This document shows positions 11,052 through 20,141 of a stretch of DNA of 34,323 nt, in pieces; the first letter of the stretch is position 1, and each line of letters starts with the position of its first letter. Origin of the DNA: a virus; the IMG/VR virus record IMGVR_UViG_3300024518_003235, positions 1 to 34,323 of that record; one strand, given 5' to 3'. The notes beneath the pieces are model-generated. The model ran no database searches, was not told the DNA's origin, and saw only the letters and a program-made list of their open reading frames with translations. A program made the translations under genes and the position numbers.

Positions 11052-12992
11052 ATGGCAGATTCAAACGCAGACAATAATAGAGACAGCGAAGCGGTAAATT
11101 ACTTTCTTTCACTGAAGCAGAAGTATGAGTTAGATAGACAGCCTTGGGAACCTAGGTGGAGACAAGCATTAGCTGCTTATCATGTCACTGATAATCTGGA
11201 TACTGTTTATGAGGGAAGAGCAAACATACAGATCCCTATAATGAAGTGGAAGGTTAACGGTATTGTAGCTAGAGAGAATAGAATCCTATTTAATGTTAAG
11301 CCATTTGGAAGGATAGAAGACACAAAAGCAGAAAGCATAGATAAAAACATTGTCGATTTATGGAATAGATACATATTCGATTATCAGTTAGAGCAAATAG
11401 ACTTTAAATCTGCATTTAAACAATTCAATAAGAATAAAGAGATAGAGGGTACGGCAGTAGCAAAGGTTACTCAAGAGTTCCAAGAAAAGAATTTCTCTTT
11501 CTTCGATGATGTAGAAGAAGAGCAGGTTATCGTTAAGGACAATACCTATTTCAGAAATATGCTTTTAACTGAATTCTACTCAGATGTTAGTAAAGAAAAC
11601 ATAAATGATAGTCAGGCGTGCATACATGCAACCTCTGTTCCAATGGCGGAGTTGTTAGCTAATGAAATTAGAAGGGAAGAAGTCGAGATTGAAACAGAGG
11701 ACGGCATTATAATTGAGAGTCAAGAGTTCGGTTTCTATAAGAATCTAGACCTATTGCAATTGGATGGCGCTAATATTACAGAGCAACAAGCAGAGTATAT
11801 ACAGCTACTAGGACTAAACAGGTCAGAGACTACAGCTTTTCAGAAATCATTACGTGATACAAAGAAGACTGGATTTGTTCAGATTGATGAATGTTATGGT
11901 CTTTTTGATATAGATGGAAGTGGGAATCAGGTAGAAGCGGTATGTACTATCGCGAATGGAAGGGTTGTTATCCGACTAGAAGAAACACCTTTTAAGCATA
12001 AGAAATATGTAAGGCCTTTTATAGTTGGTAGAGCTGAACCTATAGGAAACTGCTTATATGGAAACTCAAACATAATCACAGGGCTTCCGTTATTGATGGA
12101 GCTTAATGCAGCTAGGGCTCAGGCCACAGACGCAAGAACAAGGTCTGTCTCTCCAATGTGGTATCAAGACGAGACTAAAAACGTGCGTTGGGATGGGACA
12201 TGGAGACCAAACGGAATAATAAAGGGTCAGGGACAAAACGGAATGATCCCTCTGTTAAACCCAAATCTTTCGAATGTCTCTATCACTGACAGTGAAATGA
12301 TAAGTCGTGACTTAGATCAGTTATGGAGTCTATCGCCAGTTCAAGAGGGCACGAGTGATTCAAGGTTTATTCCAGATACAGCGTCAGGAACTAGACAGTT
12401 AATTAGTCAAAATGACATGCCATTAAACGACAAAATAGATAATACAACTGAAATGGAGCTTAAACCTTTTATAGAGATGATCTACGAAAGGAATCTTGTA
12501 TTTAAAACAGTAGAGGACCTTCTAGTCGTTTGGGATGAGAAAGATCTAGCTAAAGCAAAGGTAGATGAAAATACGGATATGGTAGACCTCGCATTCGATA
12601 TAAACGTGAGCATTCTCGGAAATCTAGAGCTTTCTAATGAGATTGCGCAGCAAAATGGATGGAATTCTTTCTTGAACTTTGCAATGAACGTACCACCAAT
12701 AGCAAGCCGTCTAGATTGGCAAGCCGTTGCAGATAAGCAGCTAAAGGCATTTGGTATTAAAGATGACGCAGAGGGTATCTGGTTAGACGATGCTGACGTA
12801 TTAGCAGCACAGCAAGAAGCGCAGCAAGCAGCAGTACAAGGCGCTCAATTCGAAGAGTCACAAGCTCAGAAGGGTCGTGCAGAAGCCAAAGAGGACGCTA
12901 AATTCATAAAAGAATTAGATACAGAGTCAGACATCGTTAAGATGCAATCAGAAGCAATCATTGAGAAAACGACAGGGCAGAAAATTCAATAG
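11052..12992 (+). CDS. Portal protein
   Basis: The dodecameric head-tail gate and DNA-packaging channel. The 646-residue protein follows terL and precedes scaffold and capsid. Recognisable podovirus-type portal features are the N-terminal helix and wing start (RQPWEPRWRQALAAYHV, YEGRANIQIPIMKWKVN), a long middle domain with RPFIVGRAEPIGNCLYGNS, and LMELNAARAQATDARTRS leading into the channel helix. The C-terminal 60 residues are Gln/Ala/Glu-rich (AQQEAQQAAVQGAQFEESQ), a helical barrel-like end. AGGAGACAACCAA precedes the ATG. Identification rests on position, size and overall pattern. Confidence 0.82.
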   Translation: MADSNADNNRDSEAVNYFLSLKQKYELDRQPWEPRWRQALAAYHVTDNLDTVYEGRANIQIPIMKWKVNGIVARENRILFNVKPFGRIEDTKAESIDKNIVDLWNRYIFDYQLEQIDFKSAFKQFNKNKEIEGTAVAKVTQEFQEKNFSFFDDVEEEQVIVKDNTYFRNMLLTEFYSDVSKENINDSQACIHATSVPMAELLANEIRREEVEIETEDGIIIESQEFGFYKNLDLLQLDGANITEQQAEYIQLLGLNRSETTAFQKSLRDTKKTGFVQIDECYGLFDIDGSGNQVEAVCTIANGRVVIRLEETPFKHKKYVRPFIVGRAEPIGNCLYGNSNIITGLPLLMELNAARAQATDARTRSVSPMWYQDETKNVRWDGTWRPNGIIKGQGQNGMIPLLNPNLSNVSITDSEMISRDLDQLWSLSPVQEGTSDSRFIPDTASGTRQLISQNDMPLNDKIDNTTEMELKPFIEMIYERNLVFKTVEDLLVVWDEKDLAKAKVDENTDMVDLAFDINVSILGNLELSNEIAQQNGWNSFLNFAMNVPPIASRLDWQAVADKQLKAFGIKDDAEGIWLDDADVLAAQQEAQQAAVQGAQFEESQAQKGRAEAKEDAKFIKELDTESDIVKMQSEAIIEKTTGQKIQ

Positions 12993-13000
12993 GAGGTTAT

Positions 13001-13207
13001 ATGGAGGAAAAGAGAGGATATTTAAATATTGAGGAGATAAACGACACACTGGATTTATTATCTTCAAATATAGACATAGAGATGGATGAAATAATGTCAG
13101 CGTGCGATTTGGACAATGACAAGATAAGGATGTTTGTAACGGAACGGGTAACTATAAAAAGAATTCGTAGTATACTTAACGGCCTTTTAACTGAGGTGCC
13201 GAAATAA
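13001..13207 (+). CDS. Small acidic hypothetical protein
   Basis: The product is 68 residues, with AGGAGGTTAT just before the ATG. It is helical and acidic (LNIEEINDTLDLLSSNIDIE, DEIMSACDLDNDKI) with a more basic C-terminal helix (RVTIKRIRSILNGLL). Not recognised. It lies between portal and scaffold genes with very short spacing, so it is co-expressed with head proteins. Confidence 0.7.
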   Translation: MEEKRGYLNIEEINDTLDLLSSNIDIEMDEIMSACDLDNDKIRMFVTERVTIKRIRSILNGLLTEVPK

Positions 13208-13217
13208 AGGAGGGCGC

Positions 13218-13568
13218 ATGTCATTTAATGATCTAGAAAGATCTATGCGTAAAAGTTGTTGGGGACGGTTTGTAAGAAAGTGGAATAAATCATTGCAGTT
13301 AGATAAACAAAAGCATTTTCTATTAGGGCAGCTATTAGGAACTCTTTCATTGATGGCTGTATTTATTAATGATTTTAGGAAGGCTGCAATTTACTGCTTC
13401 TTTGTTCTTTGCATAGCGCAATTCATTTCGTATGGATTAGAAGTGTATCAGTCGACTACAAAAGATAGGTGTGTTGAGGCTAATGACGCATATGCAACGT
13501 CTGCGGGTGCTGCTATGTCATGGGTCTTTTGTGTAATTATTGTGTATTTAGTAAAAAAATATATATAA
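13218..13568 (+). CDS. Membrane protein, VanZ/YfiM-like
   Basis: The product is 116 residues with about three membrane helices (LLGQLLGTLSLMAVFI, AIYCFFVLCIAQFISYGL, AMSWVFCVIIVYLV). LDKQKHFLLGQ before the first helix, GLEVYQ after the second and EANDAYATSAGAA before the third match the DK-H, G-E and D-A-N-G pattern of YfiM/VanZ-like proteins. The function of phage members is not established. GGAGGGCGC precedes the ATG. Its place within the head gene cluster suggests a lysis or membrane role expressed late. Confidence 0.65.
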   Translation: MSFNDLERSMRKSCWGRFVRKWNKSLQLDKQKHFLLGQLLGTLSLMAVFINDFRKAAIYCFFVLCIAQFISYGLEVYQSTTKDRCVEANDAYATSAGAAMSWVFCVIIVYLVKKYI

Positions 13569-13580
13569 AGGGAGTTTGTT

Positions 13581-14231
13581 ATGGAAGAAAAAGAAGTTGT
13601 TGAAGAAGTGGTAATGAATAAAGTAGAGGTAGAAGTAGAGGAAAAGGCAGCACCTAAAAAGAGGAAGCCACGTTCAGCTAAAAAGGTTGCGGTTGTTTCT
13701 AGTGCTTTTGATGGTTCTAAATATAAAGAAACAAAATCTATCGAAGAAAAGATAGCGGTAAGACAGTTGAATCGACGTGGGCAATTGGTAGTAGAACAAA
13801 CGCCTACTGGGAGATTTGTAGATAAAGAAGTGTTTACAGACGAGTTCGTAAGAAAGTATGGCGGTGGAACAAAAGAGAATAAGACCGCATTTCATAGAGC
13901 GAAGTGCTGTTTTAGAACAGGGGAAGCTTTCGGTGTAGATTTAGAACAAATCGCTAAAGGGTATGTATTATTAAGTGGTAAAAAGATAGACGGGTTTTTT
14001 ATCACTGATTTAATAGATAGGTTTGGCTGGTCAAACGGTGAACAGGTAAGCAGAAACCAACTGAAAGACAAATATAAAAAGGTTTCAGTCCAGTCGGTGA
14101 ATATTGCACAAGATAAATTGCGTGATATACTTAAATCATCCGATATAGAGAAGGCATACGTTGACTTAGTTAAAGATATTAAGGACGAATTCGCTAAAGA
14201 ACTGCACGATAAAACTGTGTACGGCGAATAG
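13581..14231 (+). CDS. Hypothetical head-region protein
   Basis: The product is 216 residues. The N-terminus is a Glu/Val-rich, then Lys/Arg/Pro-rich low-complexity arm (PKKRKPRSAKK); the rest looks folded, with RQLNRRGQLVVEQTPTGRFV, FHRAKCCFRTGEAFGVDL and a C-terminal helical region (KDIKDEFAKELH). No family is recognised. It lies between portal and scaffold, a place often used for minor head or assembly proteins. GGGAG lies 8 nt before the ATG. Confidence 0.7.
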   Translation: MEEKEVVEEVVMNKVEVEVEEKAAPKKRKPRSAKKVAVVSSAFDGSKYKETKSIEEKIAVRQLNRRGQLVVEQTPTGRFVDKEVFTDEFVRKYGGGTKENKTAFHRAKCCFRTGEAFGVDLEQIAKGYVLLSGKKIDGFFITDLIDRFGWSNGEQVSRNQLKDKYKKVSVQSVNIAQDKLRDILKSSDIEKAYVDLVKDIKDEFAKELHDKTVYGE

Positions 14232-14243
14232 GAGGCCAAGTTA

Positions 14244-15104
14244 ATGGAAGATGCAAATATCGAGGAAATGGATTTAGATTCAATGTCTATGGATGAACTG
14301 GACAGCTTGTTGACTAATGAGGATGGGGCGCCATCTGCAAATGAAAAACAAGCTGAACCCGAAAAGGAAACCGTAGATGAAGAAGAAAACATTGAACCCT
14401 CAAGTAATGCCGAGTCTGTAGAAGAAGATTCAGTTGAAACTGTTGATGGTGTTGAAAGTGAGTCTTCAGAAGAGGAATCGGATATCGAGCCGCAATACAA
14501 AGGCAAGAGTAAAGAAGATATCCTAGAGATGCAACGTAACGCTAACCGCAAGATATCTCAGCAAAATAATGAGCTTTATCATTTAAAGAAGCAGATGGAA
14601 GAACTTAAGGCGTCTCAAGAGAAATCTAAAGAAGTCGTTAAGGAAGATTTAGATGATGATATATTAGCAAATTATGTAGACGAAGATGTCAAAGCGATCG
14701 ATACACTAGTTAATAGGGCAATCTTAAAGAGAGAAGAGGCTCGTTTAGAATCTGAAAGATCAGCTGTAAAAGAAGTGACTTCAGAGCATGATGATATGTG
14801 GGAAAACTTAGAGGTGTTCAATCCTGATTTATTCGGGAAGATAAAGGACGAAGCCTTAGTCCAAATGAAGGCCGACAAGCAAAACACATATTATAAAAAG
14901 GGTTGGATGAAACAATTTATAGCAGACAAGGTACGCGCGAGTGCATCTGAAACGCAAAAGCCTAAAACTGTTATAAGAAAAAGGACTACTACCGTAACTG
15001 GTGGTGGCGCATCTAGCTCGGTAAACAAAATAAACAAAAGTATAGATGATATGAACTTGTCCGAATTTGAGGCTTATCAAAACGCTCAAGGGATTAAATT
15101 CTAG
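14244..15104 (+). CDS. Scaffolding protein
   Basis: Scaffolds shape the procapsid and then leave. The 286-residue protein has the usual composition: a very acidic, disordered N-terminal third, a coiled coil (NRKISQQNNELYHLKKQMEE, about 96-125), and a basic C-terminal region (KPKTVIRKRTTTV) followed by a short helix-loop-helix (NKSIDDMNLSEFEAYQNAQG) that would bind the capsid protein. It lies directly upstream of the major capsid gene, the standard order. GGAGG precedes the ATG by 8 nt. Confidence 0.85.
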   Translation: MEDANIEEMDLDSMSMDELDSLLTNEDGAPSANEKQAEPEKETVDEEENIEPSSNAESVEEDSVETVDGVESESSEEESDIEPQYKGKSKEDILEMQRNANRKISQQNNELYHLKKQMEELKASQEKSKEVVKEDLDDDILANYVDEDVKAIDTLVNRAILKREEARLESERSAVKEVTSEHDDMWENLEVFNPDLFGKIKDEALVQMKADKQNTYYKKGWMKQFIADKVRASASETQKPKTVIRKRTTTVTGGGASSSVNKINKSIDDMNLSEFEAYQNAQGIKF

Positions 15105-15124
15105 AAAAAAAGGACTAGATTAAT

Positions 15125-16210
15125 ATGGCAGATCAACAATCGGGACAAGCAGCATTAACTAATGTTGTGGGTACTTGGTACTCAAAGAAGATTTTACAAT
15201 CGTTTGAACCAGAGACAGCTTATTACCAAGCTGCTCCAATAAAAGAGCCAATTCCAATGTCTGGCGGAAAGACAATAAACTTTGATAGATACAAAGCTAT
15301 TCCTGCTCTATACAAAGATGACTCAGACGAGTTTACAGCACAGCAAATGTATCAATCTGCTGAGGTTGTAACCGCTACTCTTCATGAAAGAGACGGATAT
15401 GTTCAGTTATCACGTTACACAGTATTAACAGCAAGAGGTAGAGCGTTAGAAAGAGCTGCCGATAAAGTTAAACATGCAGCTGTTAAAACTCTTGATAAAT
15501 TGGTTCGTAACGATATCGGAGCTTGTGTTGTTGACAAAGCAACTTACTCAGCAAACATGTTCGATAACTTGAACATTGATGGTGGTACTCTTAATCATTC
15601 AGGTATTACTGTTAGATTGTGGACTCGAAGAGACGACGGTTTCCCTCTTTACCACAACAAAACACGTGTTGCTCAATCTGGACTAGTAACTGCACTTGCA
15701 GCTTCTGGAATGACAGTTAAAACATTGCAAGACGGTGTTAGAGTTTTAGAAGGTAACGATGTTCCAACACTAAGTGACGGAAACTACAGATTCATTTGTC
15801 ACCCTGACGTTTCTTACCAAATTACTACTAACGCAGGTTTCAAAGGATGGGTTTCTCCAACATCTAGTGAAGAAATGAAGAAATCTCCAATCAGACGTGA
15901 CATCGTTGCTGGAGCTTCAATTCAATCTACTACATTGGGATATAAGTACCCTCTAACAGGTGATACTTTATCAACTGCTTCTGGAAACGTTTATCTTTCT
16001 CTCCTATTCGGTGATGAAGCTTATGGTGTTTCTGAAGTAACTGGTGCTGATGGTGGTGGAAAAGGTTTCCAATTCTTCCTTAAACAGTCTGGGCCTACAA
16101 CTGTTAGTGACCCAACTAATAAGAAGAAGCAAGCGGCTTTCTCAATTACTGCTGTAGCTAAAGTATTGAATAAATCAGCCGGTATCTGGATCGCAACTAC
16201 AGGAACCTAA
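15125..16210 (+). CDS. Major capsid protein, N4-gp56 family
   Basis: The HK97-fold shell subunit. The 361-residue protein starts with a short arm, then LTNVVGTWYSKKILQSFEP, PIPMSGGKTINFDRYKAIP and LHERDGYVQLSRYTVLTARG, the typical N4-gp56-family blocks. Codon use is noticeably more biased to TCT, ACT, GGT and AAC than its neighbours, as expected for the most highly made protein. A strong terminator follows 26 bp after the stop, so capsid mRNA is ended separately from the glycan module. Confidence 0.92.
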   Translation: MADQQSGQAALTNVVGTWYSKKILQSFEPETAYYQAAPIKEPIPMSGGKTINFDRYKAIPALYKDDSDEFTAQQMYQSAEVVTATLHERDGYVQLSRYTVLTARGRALERAADKVKHAAVKTLDKLVRNDIGACVVDKATYSANMFDNLNIDGGTLNHSGITVRLWTRRDDGFPLYHNKTRVAQSGLVTALAASGMTVKTLQDGVRVLEGNDVPTLSDGNYRFICHPDVSYQITTNAGFKGWVSPTSSEEMKKSPIRRDIVAGASIQSTTLGYKYPLTGDTLSTASGNVYLSLLFGDEAYGVSEVTGADGGGKGFQFFLKQSGPTTVSDPTNKKKQAAFSITAVAKVLNKSAGIWIATTGT

Positions 16211-16235
16211 TAAAATAGGTTTGGTTGTTTAAACT

Positions 16236-16279
16236 AATCGGGTCATGTTATTATTTTTACATGGCCCGATTATGTTTTT
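16236..16279 (+). terminator. Intrinsic terminator after the capsid gene
   Basis: A 13-bp stem pairs 16236-16248 with 16259-16271 (one G-T pair), with a 10-nt loop, followed by ATG and five T. It marks the upstream border of the glycan module. Confidence 0.85.
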
Positions 16280-16290
16280 AAGGAGAAAAA

Positions 16291-16656
16291 ATGAAAAAGA
16301 TTGAAGTTATAAAGCTTAGTGATATAGAGAAGCGTGAGTTAGAGGCGTCTTACAATATGGATAAAGATCCAAGCGTGTCTCTAGAAGATCTAATCAAGTC
16401 TAATGAGAATCAGTCTCTTTCAGTACTTAGGCAGATTAAAAACATATATGAGTGGGATGATATAGAGGACATGGTTAATTATGTCTCTGTTATTAATGAG
16501 TTTGAAAAAAGTAGCACGTTCGTAGAGCTAGAAGATTCAAACGTAGACCTAGTAATAAAGGTGTTTAAAAGCGCAGTGTCGTCTAAAAAGGTAAAGGGTA
16601 TAGCTCTAGAGAAAGTGGTGCAAATATATAAAGAGTTTGCGTGGGGTCAGGAATGA
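16291..16656 (+). CDS. Hypothetical acidic protein opening the glycan module
   Basis: The product is 121 residues, helical (LSDIEKRELEASYNMDKDPS, VLRQIKNIYEWDDIEDMVNY) and not recognised. AAGGAG lies 6 nt before the ATG, and the ATG is only 12 bp after the terminator, so expression depends on read-through or on a promoter I cannot see. Its stop overlaps the start of the first glycosyltransferase (ATGA), tying it to the module. Confidence 0.7.
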   Translation: MKKIEVIKLSDIEKRELEASYNMDKDPSVSLEDLIKSNENQSLSVLRQIKNIYEWDDIEDMVNYVSVINEFEKSSTFVELEDSNVDLVIKVFKSAVSSKKVKGIALEKVVQIYKEFAWGQE

Positions 16657-18338
16657 GATTTAATATTATAATCCCGTTCTACAAAAACTATAAATCAATA
16701 AAGCCTCTTTTGTTATCTATAGAGGATCAAGACTATACTGACTACAATATTACTATAGTTGTTGATGGTGAAGACGAGGAAGCCGGAAAGCTTCTTACTG
16801 GTTACTTAGACGCTGGTGAACATGCGTTTAATTTAGAGATGTTAAAAGACAATGTGGGTGCTAGTGCAGCTAGGAATCATGGTGCTAAAATGTCAGGTGA
16901 CGATTTAATGTCAGATAATAGCGATTCAATTCTTTTCTTCGTAGACGCTGATTGCAAACTAAGCCCTGGTATTCTTAGCGATTTCAATATGCAGTTCGAT
17001 ATACATAAAGACATAGACTTTTGTTATGGGAACTACAGATTCGAGTTAGATAAGCCACCATTTATATCTCAAGCATATGACCCGTATCTATTAAAGACGA
17101 TGAACTATATACCTACAATGAGCCCAGTAAAGAGAGATGCGTTTAATCAAGTCGGAGGGTTTGACGAAGACAGGAAGTACTTTCAAGACTGGGGCCTTTT
17201 CTATAAGCTGTCTCAAAACAATTACAAGGGACATTACTTAGGGGATAAGTATTTTGTGTGTTCTACAACATCGCCTACAGAGGATAGCATCTCTGGATCA
17301 CAAGGTATGACTTTGGCTGAGAAGTGTGCAGAGTTTAGGAAGTATTACGGAATAAAAGATAAAGAGTTGGTAGTATCTACTTGGGGCGCTCCATTGCAGG
17401 CAATACAGAGAGCTAAAATGTTAGACGCTGACTATGTTGGTGCAGGGATAGGGTCAGACAGGATGACATTTCCCGCAAACTATAGGTTCGAAAACTGGAA
17501 GTATACCTATATGGTCGGGTGCTACAATCAAACGATATCAGCTCTAGAAAACCATATGACTAGTGTAGTAGGAACGCCGATCTATCACTTTATAGGAACA
17601 GACGTATTTACAATGTTTAACGTACATTCTGTAGCTGCTTTAGATGACATAAAAAAGATGTTTAAAGTTCAAGATGCGGTTCTATTGTCAAACTCACCTA
17701 GATGCCAAGAAGAGTTGTTGAGATGCGGATTAGAGACAGACCTCGTATACACTCCCATTTACGAGATAGATAAATACAAGTCTATAGCCCCTCTTCCTGA
17801 AAAGTTTACAGTCGGTGTATATGTTAGTGATACAAATAGGGCTCATATGCCAGACGGAGCAGGTGGGCATAGCAATATACCATTGATATTAGATGTAGCA
17901 ATGGCTATGCCGGATGTAGAGTTTAAATTATTCGGAATAGATAAAATGTACGATAAGAAAGGTAACGTAGAGTATTGCGGAAGAATCCCTGAGTCACATA
18001 TGGTGGACTTTATAAACGAGTGTTCAATGGTAGTTAGGTCTACAATACATGATGGTTTCCCACAGCTACCTATACAGTACATGCTTTGTGGACGTCAGGC
18101 GCTTGTGTCCTGTCCCGATGAAACGATGGAGTATGCGGAAAAGATATCCTTTGAAGATAACCTAGACTGGGAAAGCAACAAGGGTGAAATTATAAGTAAG
18201 ATATACGCAATGAAAGATAATTTACCGTTTGGTGGTGCTAATCAAGACTGTGTAACTGAATATTATAGAGATCTTATGAGTGCTGATGTGTTTAAAGAAA
18301 AGATATATTCTTACATGGAAAAGGAGACAGTAAAATGA
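16653..18338 (+). CDS. Two-domain glycosyltransferase (GT2 + GT4-like)
   Basis: The product is 561 residues from the ATG at 16653, which overlaps the previous stop; a GTG at 16641 is less likely. Residues 1-230 form a GT2 (GT-A) domain: MRFNIIIPFYKNYKSIKPLL, DNVGASAARNHGAK, the metal motif FFVDADCKL (DAD at 98-100) and GGFDEDRKYFQDWGLF, the acceptor-side acidic motif. Residues about 385-550 form a GT4-like GT-B half: TVGVYVSDTN, KLFGIDKMYD, YCGRIPESHMVDFINECSMV and STIHDGFPQLPIQYMLCGRQ, the nucleotide-sugar binding end. It probably adds two sugars in sequence to a glycan acceptor in the cytoplasm. Confidence 0.82.
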   Translation: MRFNIIIPFYKNYKSIKPLLLSIEDQDYTDYNITIVVDGEDEEAGKLLTGYLDAGEHAFNLEMLKDNVGASAARNHGAKMSGDDLMSDNSDSILFFVDADCKLSPGILSDFNMQFDIHKDIDFCYGNYRFELDKPPFISQAYDPYLLKTMNYIPTMSPVKRDAFNQVGGFDEDRKYFQDWGLFYKLSQNNYKGHYLGDKYFVCSTTSPTEDSISGSQGMTLAEKCAEFRKYYGIKDKELVVSTWGAPLQAIQRAKMLDADYVGAGIGSDRMTFPANYRFENWKYTYMVGCYNQTISALENHMTSVVGTPIYHFIGTDVFTMFNVHSVAALDDIKKMFKVQDAVLLSNSPRCQEELLRCGLETDLVYTPIYEIDKYKSIAPLPEKFTVGVYVSDTNRAHMPDGAGGHSNIPLILDVAMAMPDVEFKLFGIDKMYDKKGNVEYCGRIPESHMVDFINECSMVVRSTIHDGFPQLPIQYMLCGRQALVSCPDETMEYAEKISFEDNLDWESNKGEIISKIYAMKDNLPFGGANQDCVTEYYRDLMSADVFKEKIYSYMEKETVK

Positions 18339-18646
18339 AACATTCTATTCCGAATGATGTTCTTGATAGTATTAAAGATGACCCTAAGTTTTTAGAGAGG
18401 TCTATCACTGCAATAAAAACAGAGATAAGCAGAATTGATAAAGGGGATATTACAGGATCATTCATTGAATTAAGTGGTGCGACTCTAGATTATAGAAGCA
18501 CTATATCCCATATGCTTTCATTACTTGAAGAAATAAATCCGTCAGATTCTTTCTTAAAAGAAAAAATAGAAACTACTCCAATTGAAAAAAGAGATAGCCT
18601 TTTGTATAAAAAGTTTACCGACCTACTTAATGGGAGAATCAAGTGA
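18335..18646 (+). CDS. Hypothetical protein between glycosyltransferases
   Basis: The product is 103 residues and helical (DVLDSIKDDPKFLERSITAI, TLDYRSTISHMLSLLEEI), not recognised. The start has AAAGGAGACAG upstream and overlaps the previous stop; its own stop overlaps the GTG start of the next gene. Strict overlap on both sides suggests it is a co-translated partner of the two glycosyltransferases. Confidence 0.65.
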   Translation: MKHSIPNDVLDSIKDDPKFLERSITAIKTEISRIDKGDITGSFIELSGATLDYRSTISHMLSLLEEINPSDSFLKEKIETTPIEKRDSLLYKKFTDLLNGRIK

Positions 18647-19353
18647 AAAATAAAGAACCGCTTAAAATAAGCTACGTGCTTCCTGTTTATAACGGACAGA
18701 ATAATATCTACAAATGCTTAAAGAGTCTATCTAAGCAGAAGATAACGCCACACGAAATAATCGTAATAAATGATTGCTCAACCGATAATACGTTTAGGTT
18801 GATAACTCACTTTAATGAGTACTACAACGATAGTGAAAAGATACCTCTTAAGATATTTAACAATGAAGAAAGAAAAGGTGCTGCATGGTGCAGAAATCAA
18901 GGTAACTTTTATGCTTCAGGTGATGTTATAGCTGTGTGTGATGCAGATTGGTATTCAGAAGAAAGAAGCGTTGCTATAGACGAGTTCTTTAATGAGAAAA
19001 AAGAAATGTCTCTGTTTTACTCAGGTCTAGAGTGTCAGTCTTCACTTAATCCTAATGAGAGATGGGCTGTAGAAGCTTTCGAATGGGACTTTAATAGTAA
19101 GTGCCCAATATCACATCCAACAATCGCTTACAGGAAGGAACTAGCTAATGAGATTAAGTATCACGAAGAGTCATTAGAGACGGACCTTTATGAGTTCTTC
19201 TTGCTAGATGCACATAAAAAGGGCTACTTGTTTAGTGGATGTCAAAACCCACTTATGATTAAGGTAGAGGGCGATACTATAAGAGATAGAAGCGATGCGA
19301 GAAAGCTTAAGATATCTAAGTATAAAGAGTATGGAATAGAAGTGGATATGTAA
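18643..19353 (+). CDS. Family 2 glycosyltransferase
   Basis: The product is 236 residues with a GTG start, GGGAG 5 nt upstream and overlap with the previous stop. It has the GT2 core: ISYVLPVYNGQNNIYKCLKS, IIVINDCSTDNT (nucleotide site), RKGAAWCRNQGNFYASGDVI and VCDADWYSE (DAD at 100-102, metal). SHPTIAYRKE and ESLETDLYEFFL complete the acceptor side. It transfers a sugar from a nucleotide donor; donor and acceptor cannot be told from sequence. No membrane segment is seen, so it acts in the cytoplasm or at the inner membrane surface. Confidence 0.85.
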   Translation: MKNKEPLKISYVLPVYNGQNNIYKCLKSLSKQKITPHEIIVINDCSTDNTFRLITHFNEYYNDSEKIPLKIFNNEERKGAAWCRNQGNFYASGDVIAVCDADWYSEERSVAIDEFFNEKKEMSLFYSGLECQSSLNPNERWAVEAFEWDFNSKCPISHPTIAYRKELANEIKYHEESLETDLYEFFLLDAHKKGYLFSGCQNPLMIKVEGDTIRDRSDARKLKISKYKEYGIEVDM

Positions 19354-19365
19354 ATGCGGTTCTGG

Positions 19366-19394
19366 TTGACATTGGTAACCTATGTATCTATCAT
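19366..19394 (+). promoter_or_regulatory. Internal promoter of the glycan module
   Basis: Perfect TTGACA (19366-19371), 17-bp spacer, TATCAT (19389-19394). The +1 would fall on the ATG at 19401. The following gene has no Shine-Dalgarno, so a leaderless message is likely. Confidence 0.7.
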
Positions 19395-19400
19395 TAAATA

Positions 19401-20141
19401 ATGACATCCAAGTATAAAGCAGAGAGAGATTATTTCGTGGGGAAGTGTTTGCCGTATACCATGACGCAAGCACCAAGAATGCAGGTTTTATGGAACCTAA
19501 TAGAGTGTATCGAAAAATATAAATTGAGGTCTTCGTTTGTAGAGGCTGGTGTTTATAAGGGTGGATCAGCAATGTTAATGGCATATGCCTTGAAGACATT
19601 AAAGATGGATAACCAGATTATCTTATTCGACACTTTTGCTGGAATGACAAAGCCAACTGAGAGAGATGTAAAGATCGCAAAGGGAAACCTTTATTTTGAT
19701 AAGTGGTTAGGTCTTCAAAAGATTGAGGAATCGTCTTATGGAAGAAAGGAAGCGTATACAGATTGGTGTTATGCTCCATTAGAAGATGTAATCGATAATA
19801 TGATGAAGACAAAATACGAAAACATTCAGTATGTAAAGGGTGACGTTGTAGAAACCATACCAGAGCTAACAAGCAGCATGTGGGACGCTAAAAAAATATC
19901 ATTGTTAAGATTAGACACAGATTTCTATGAATCTACAAAGCACTTAATGGAGAACTTTTTCCCTAGGGTAGAGGATGGTGGTTTTGTTGTATTTGATGAC
20001 TATAACTGTTGGAAGGGCGCAAAGGACGCGGTTGATGAGTATTTCGCTGCTAACGGCTTAAACAAGCATGATATTGTTACTGTGGACCATTCATGTTCTG
20101 TATATCAAGTAGGAGGAAAGAGATGCACATTGCAAGGGTAG
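19401..20141 (+). CDS. TylF/MycF-like sugar O-methyltransferase
   Basis: The product is 246 residues and matches the TylF family, SAM- and metal-dependent enzymes that methylate sugar hydroxyls in antibiotics and surface glycans. Key blocks are SFVEAGVYKGGSAMLMA (SAM loop, about 45-61), ILFDTFAGM, YVKGDVVETIPE, ISLLRLDTDFYEST (Asp172/Asp174) and GGFVVFDDYNCWKGAKDAVD (Asp199-Asp200, metal site). It has its own promoter. The next gene starts 19 bp inside its end. It probably caps or decorates the sugar chain made by the neighbouring transferases. Confidence 0.87.
   Translation: MTSKYKAERDYFVGKCLPYTMTQAPRMQVLWNLIECIEKYKLRSSFVEAGVYKGGSAMLMAYALKTLKMDNQIILFDTFAGMTKPTERDVKIAKGNLYFDKWLGLQKIEESSYGRKEAYTDWCYAPLEDVIDNMMKTKYENIQYVKGDVVETIPELTSSMWDAKKISLLRLDTDFYESTKHLMENFFPRVEDGGFVVFDDYNCWKGAKDAVDEYFAANGLNKHDIVTVDHSCSVYQVGGKRCTLQG

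Noticed and set aside
13892-14551. Minus-strand frame of 219 codons
   Set aside because: Ser-rich shadow antisense to the acidic scaffold gene and its upstream neighbour; no ribosome-binding site.
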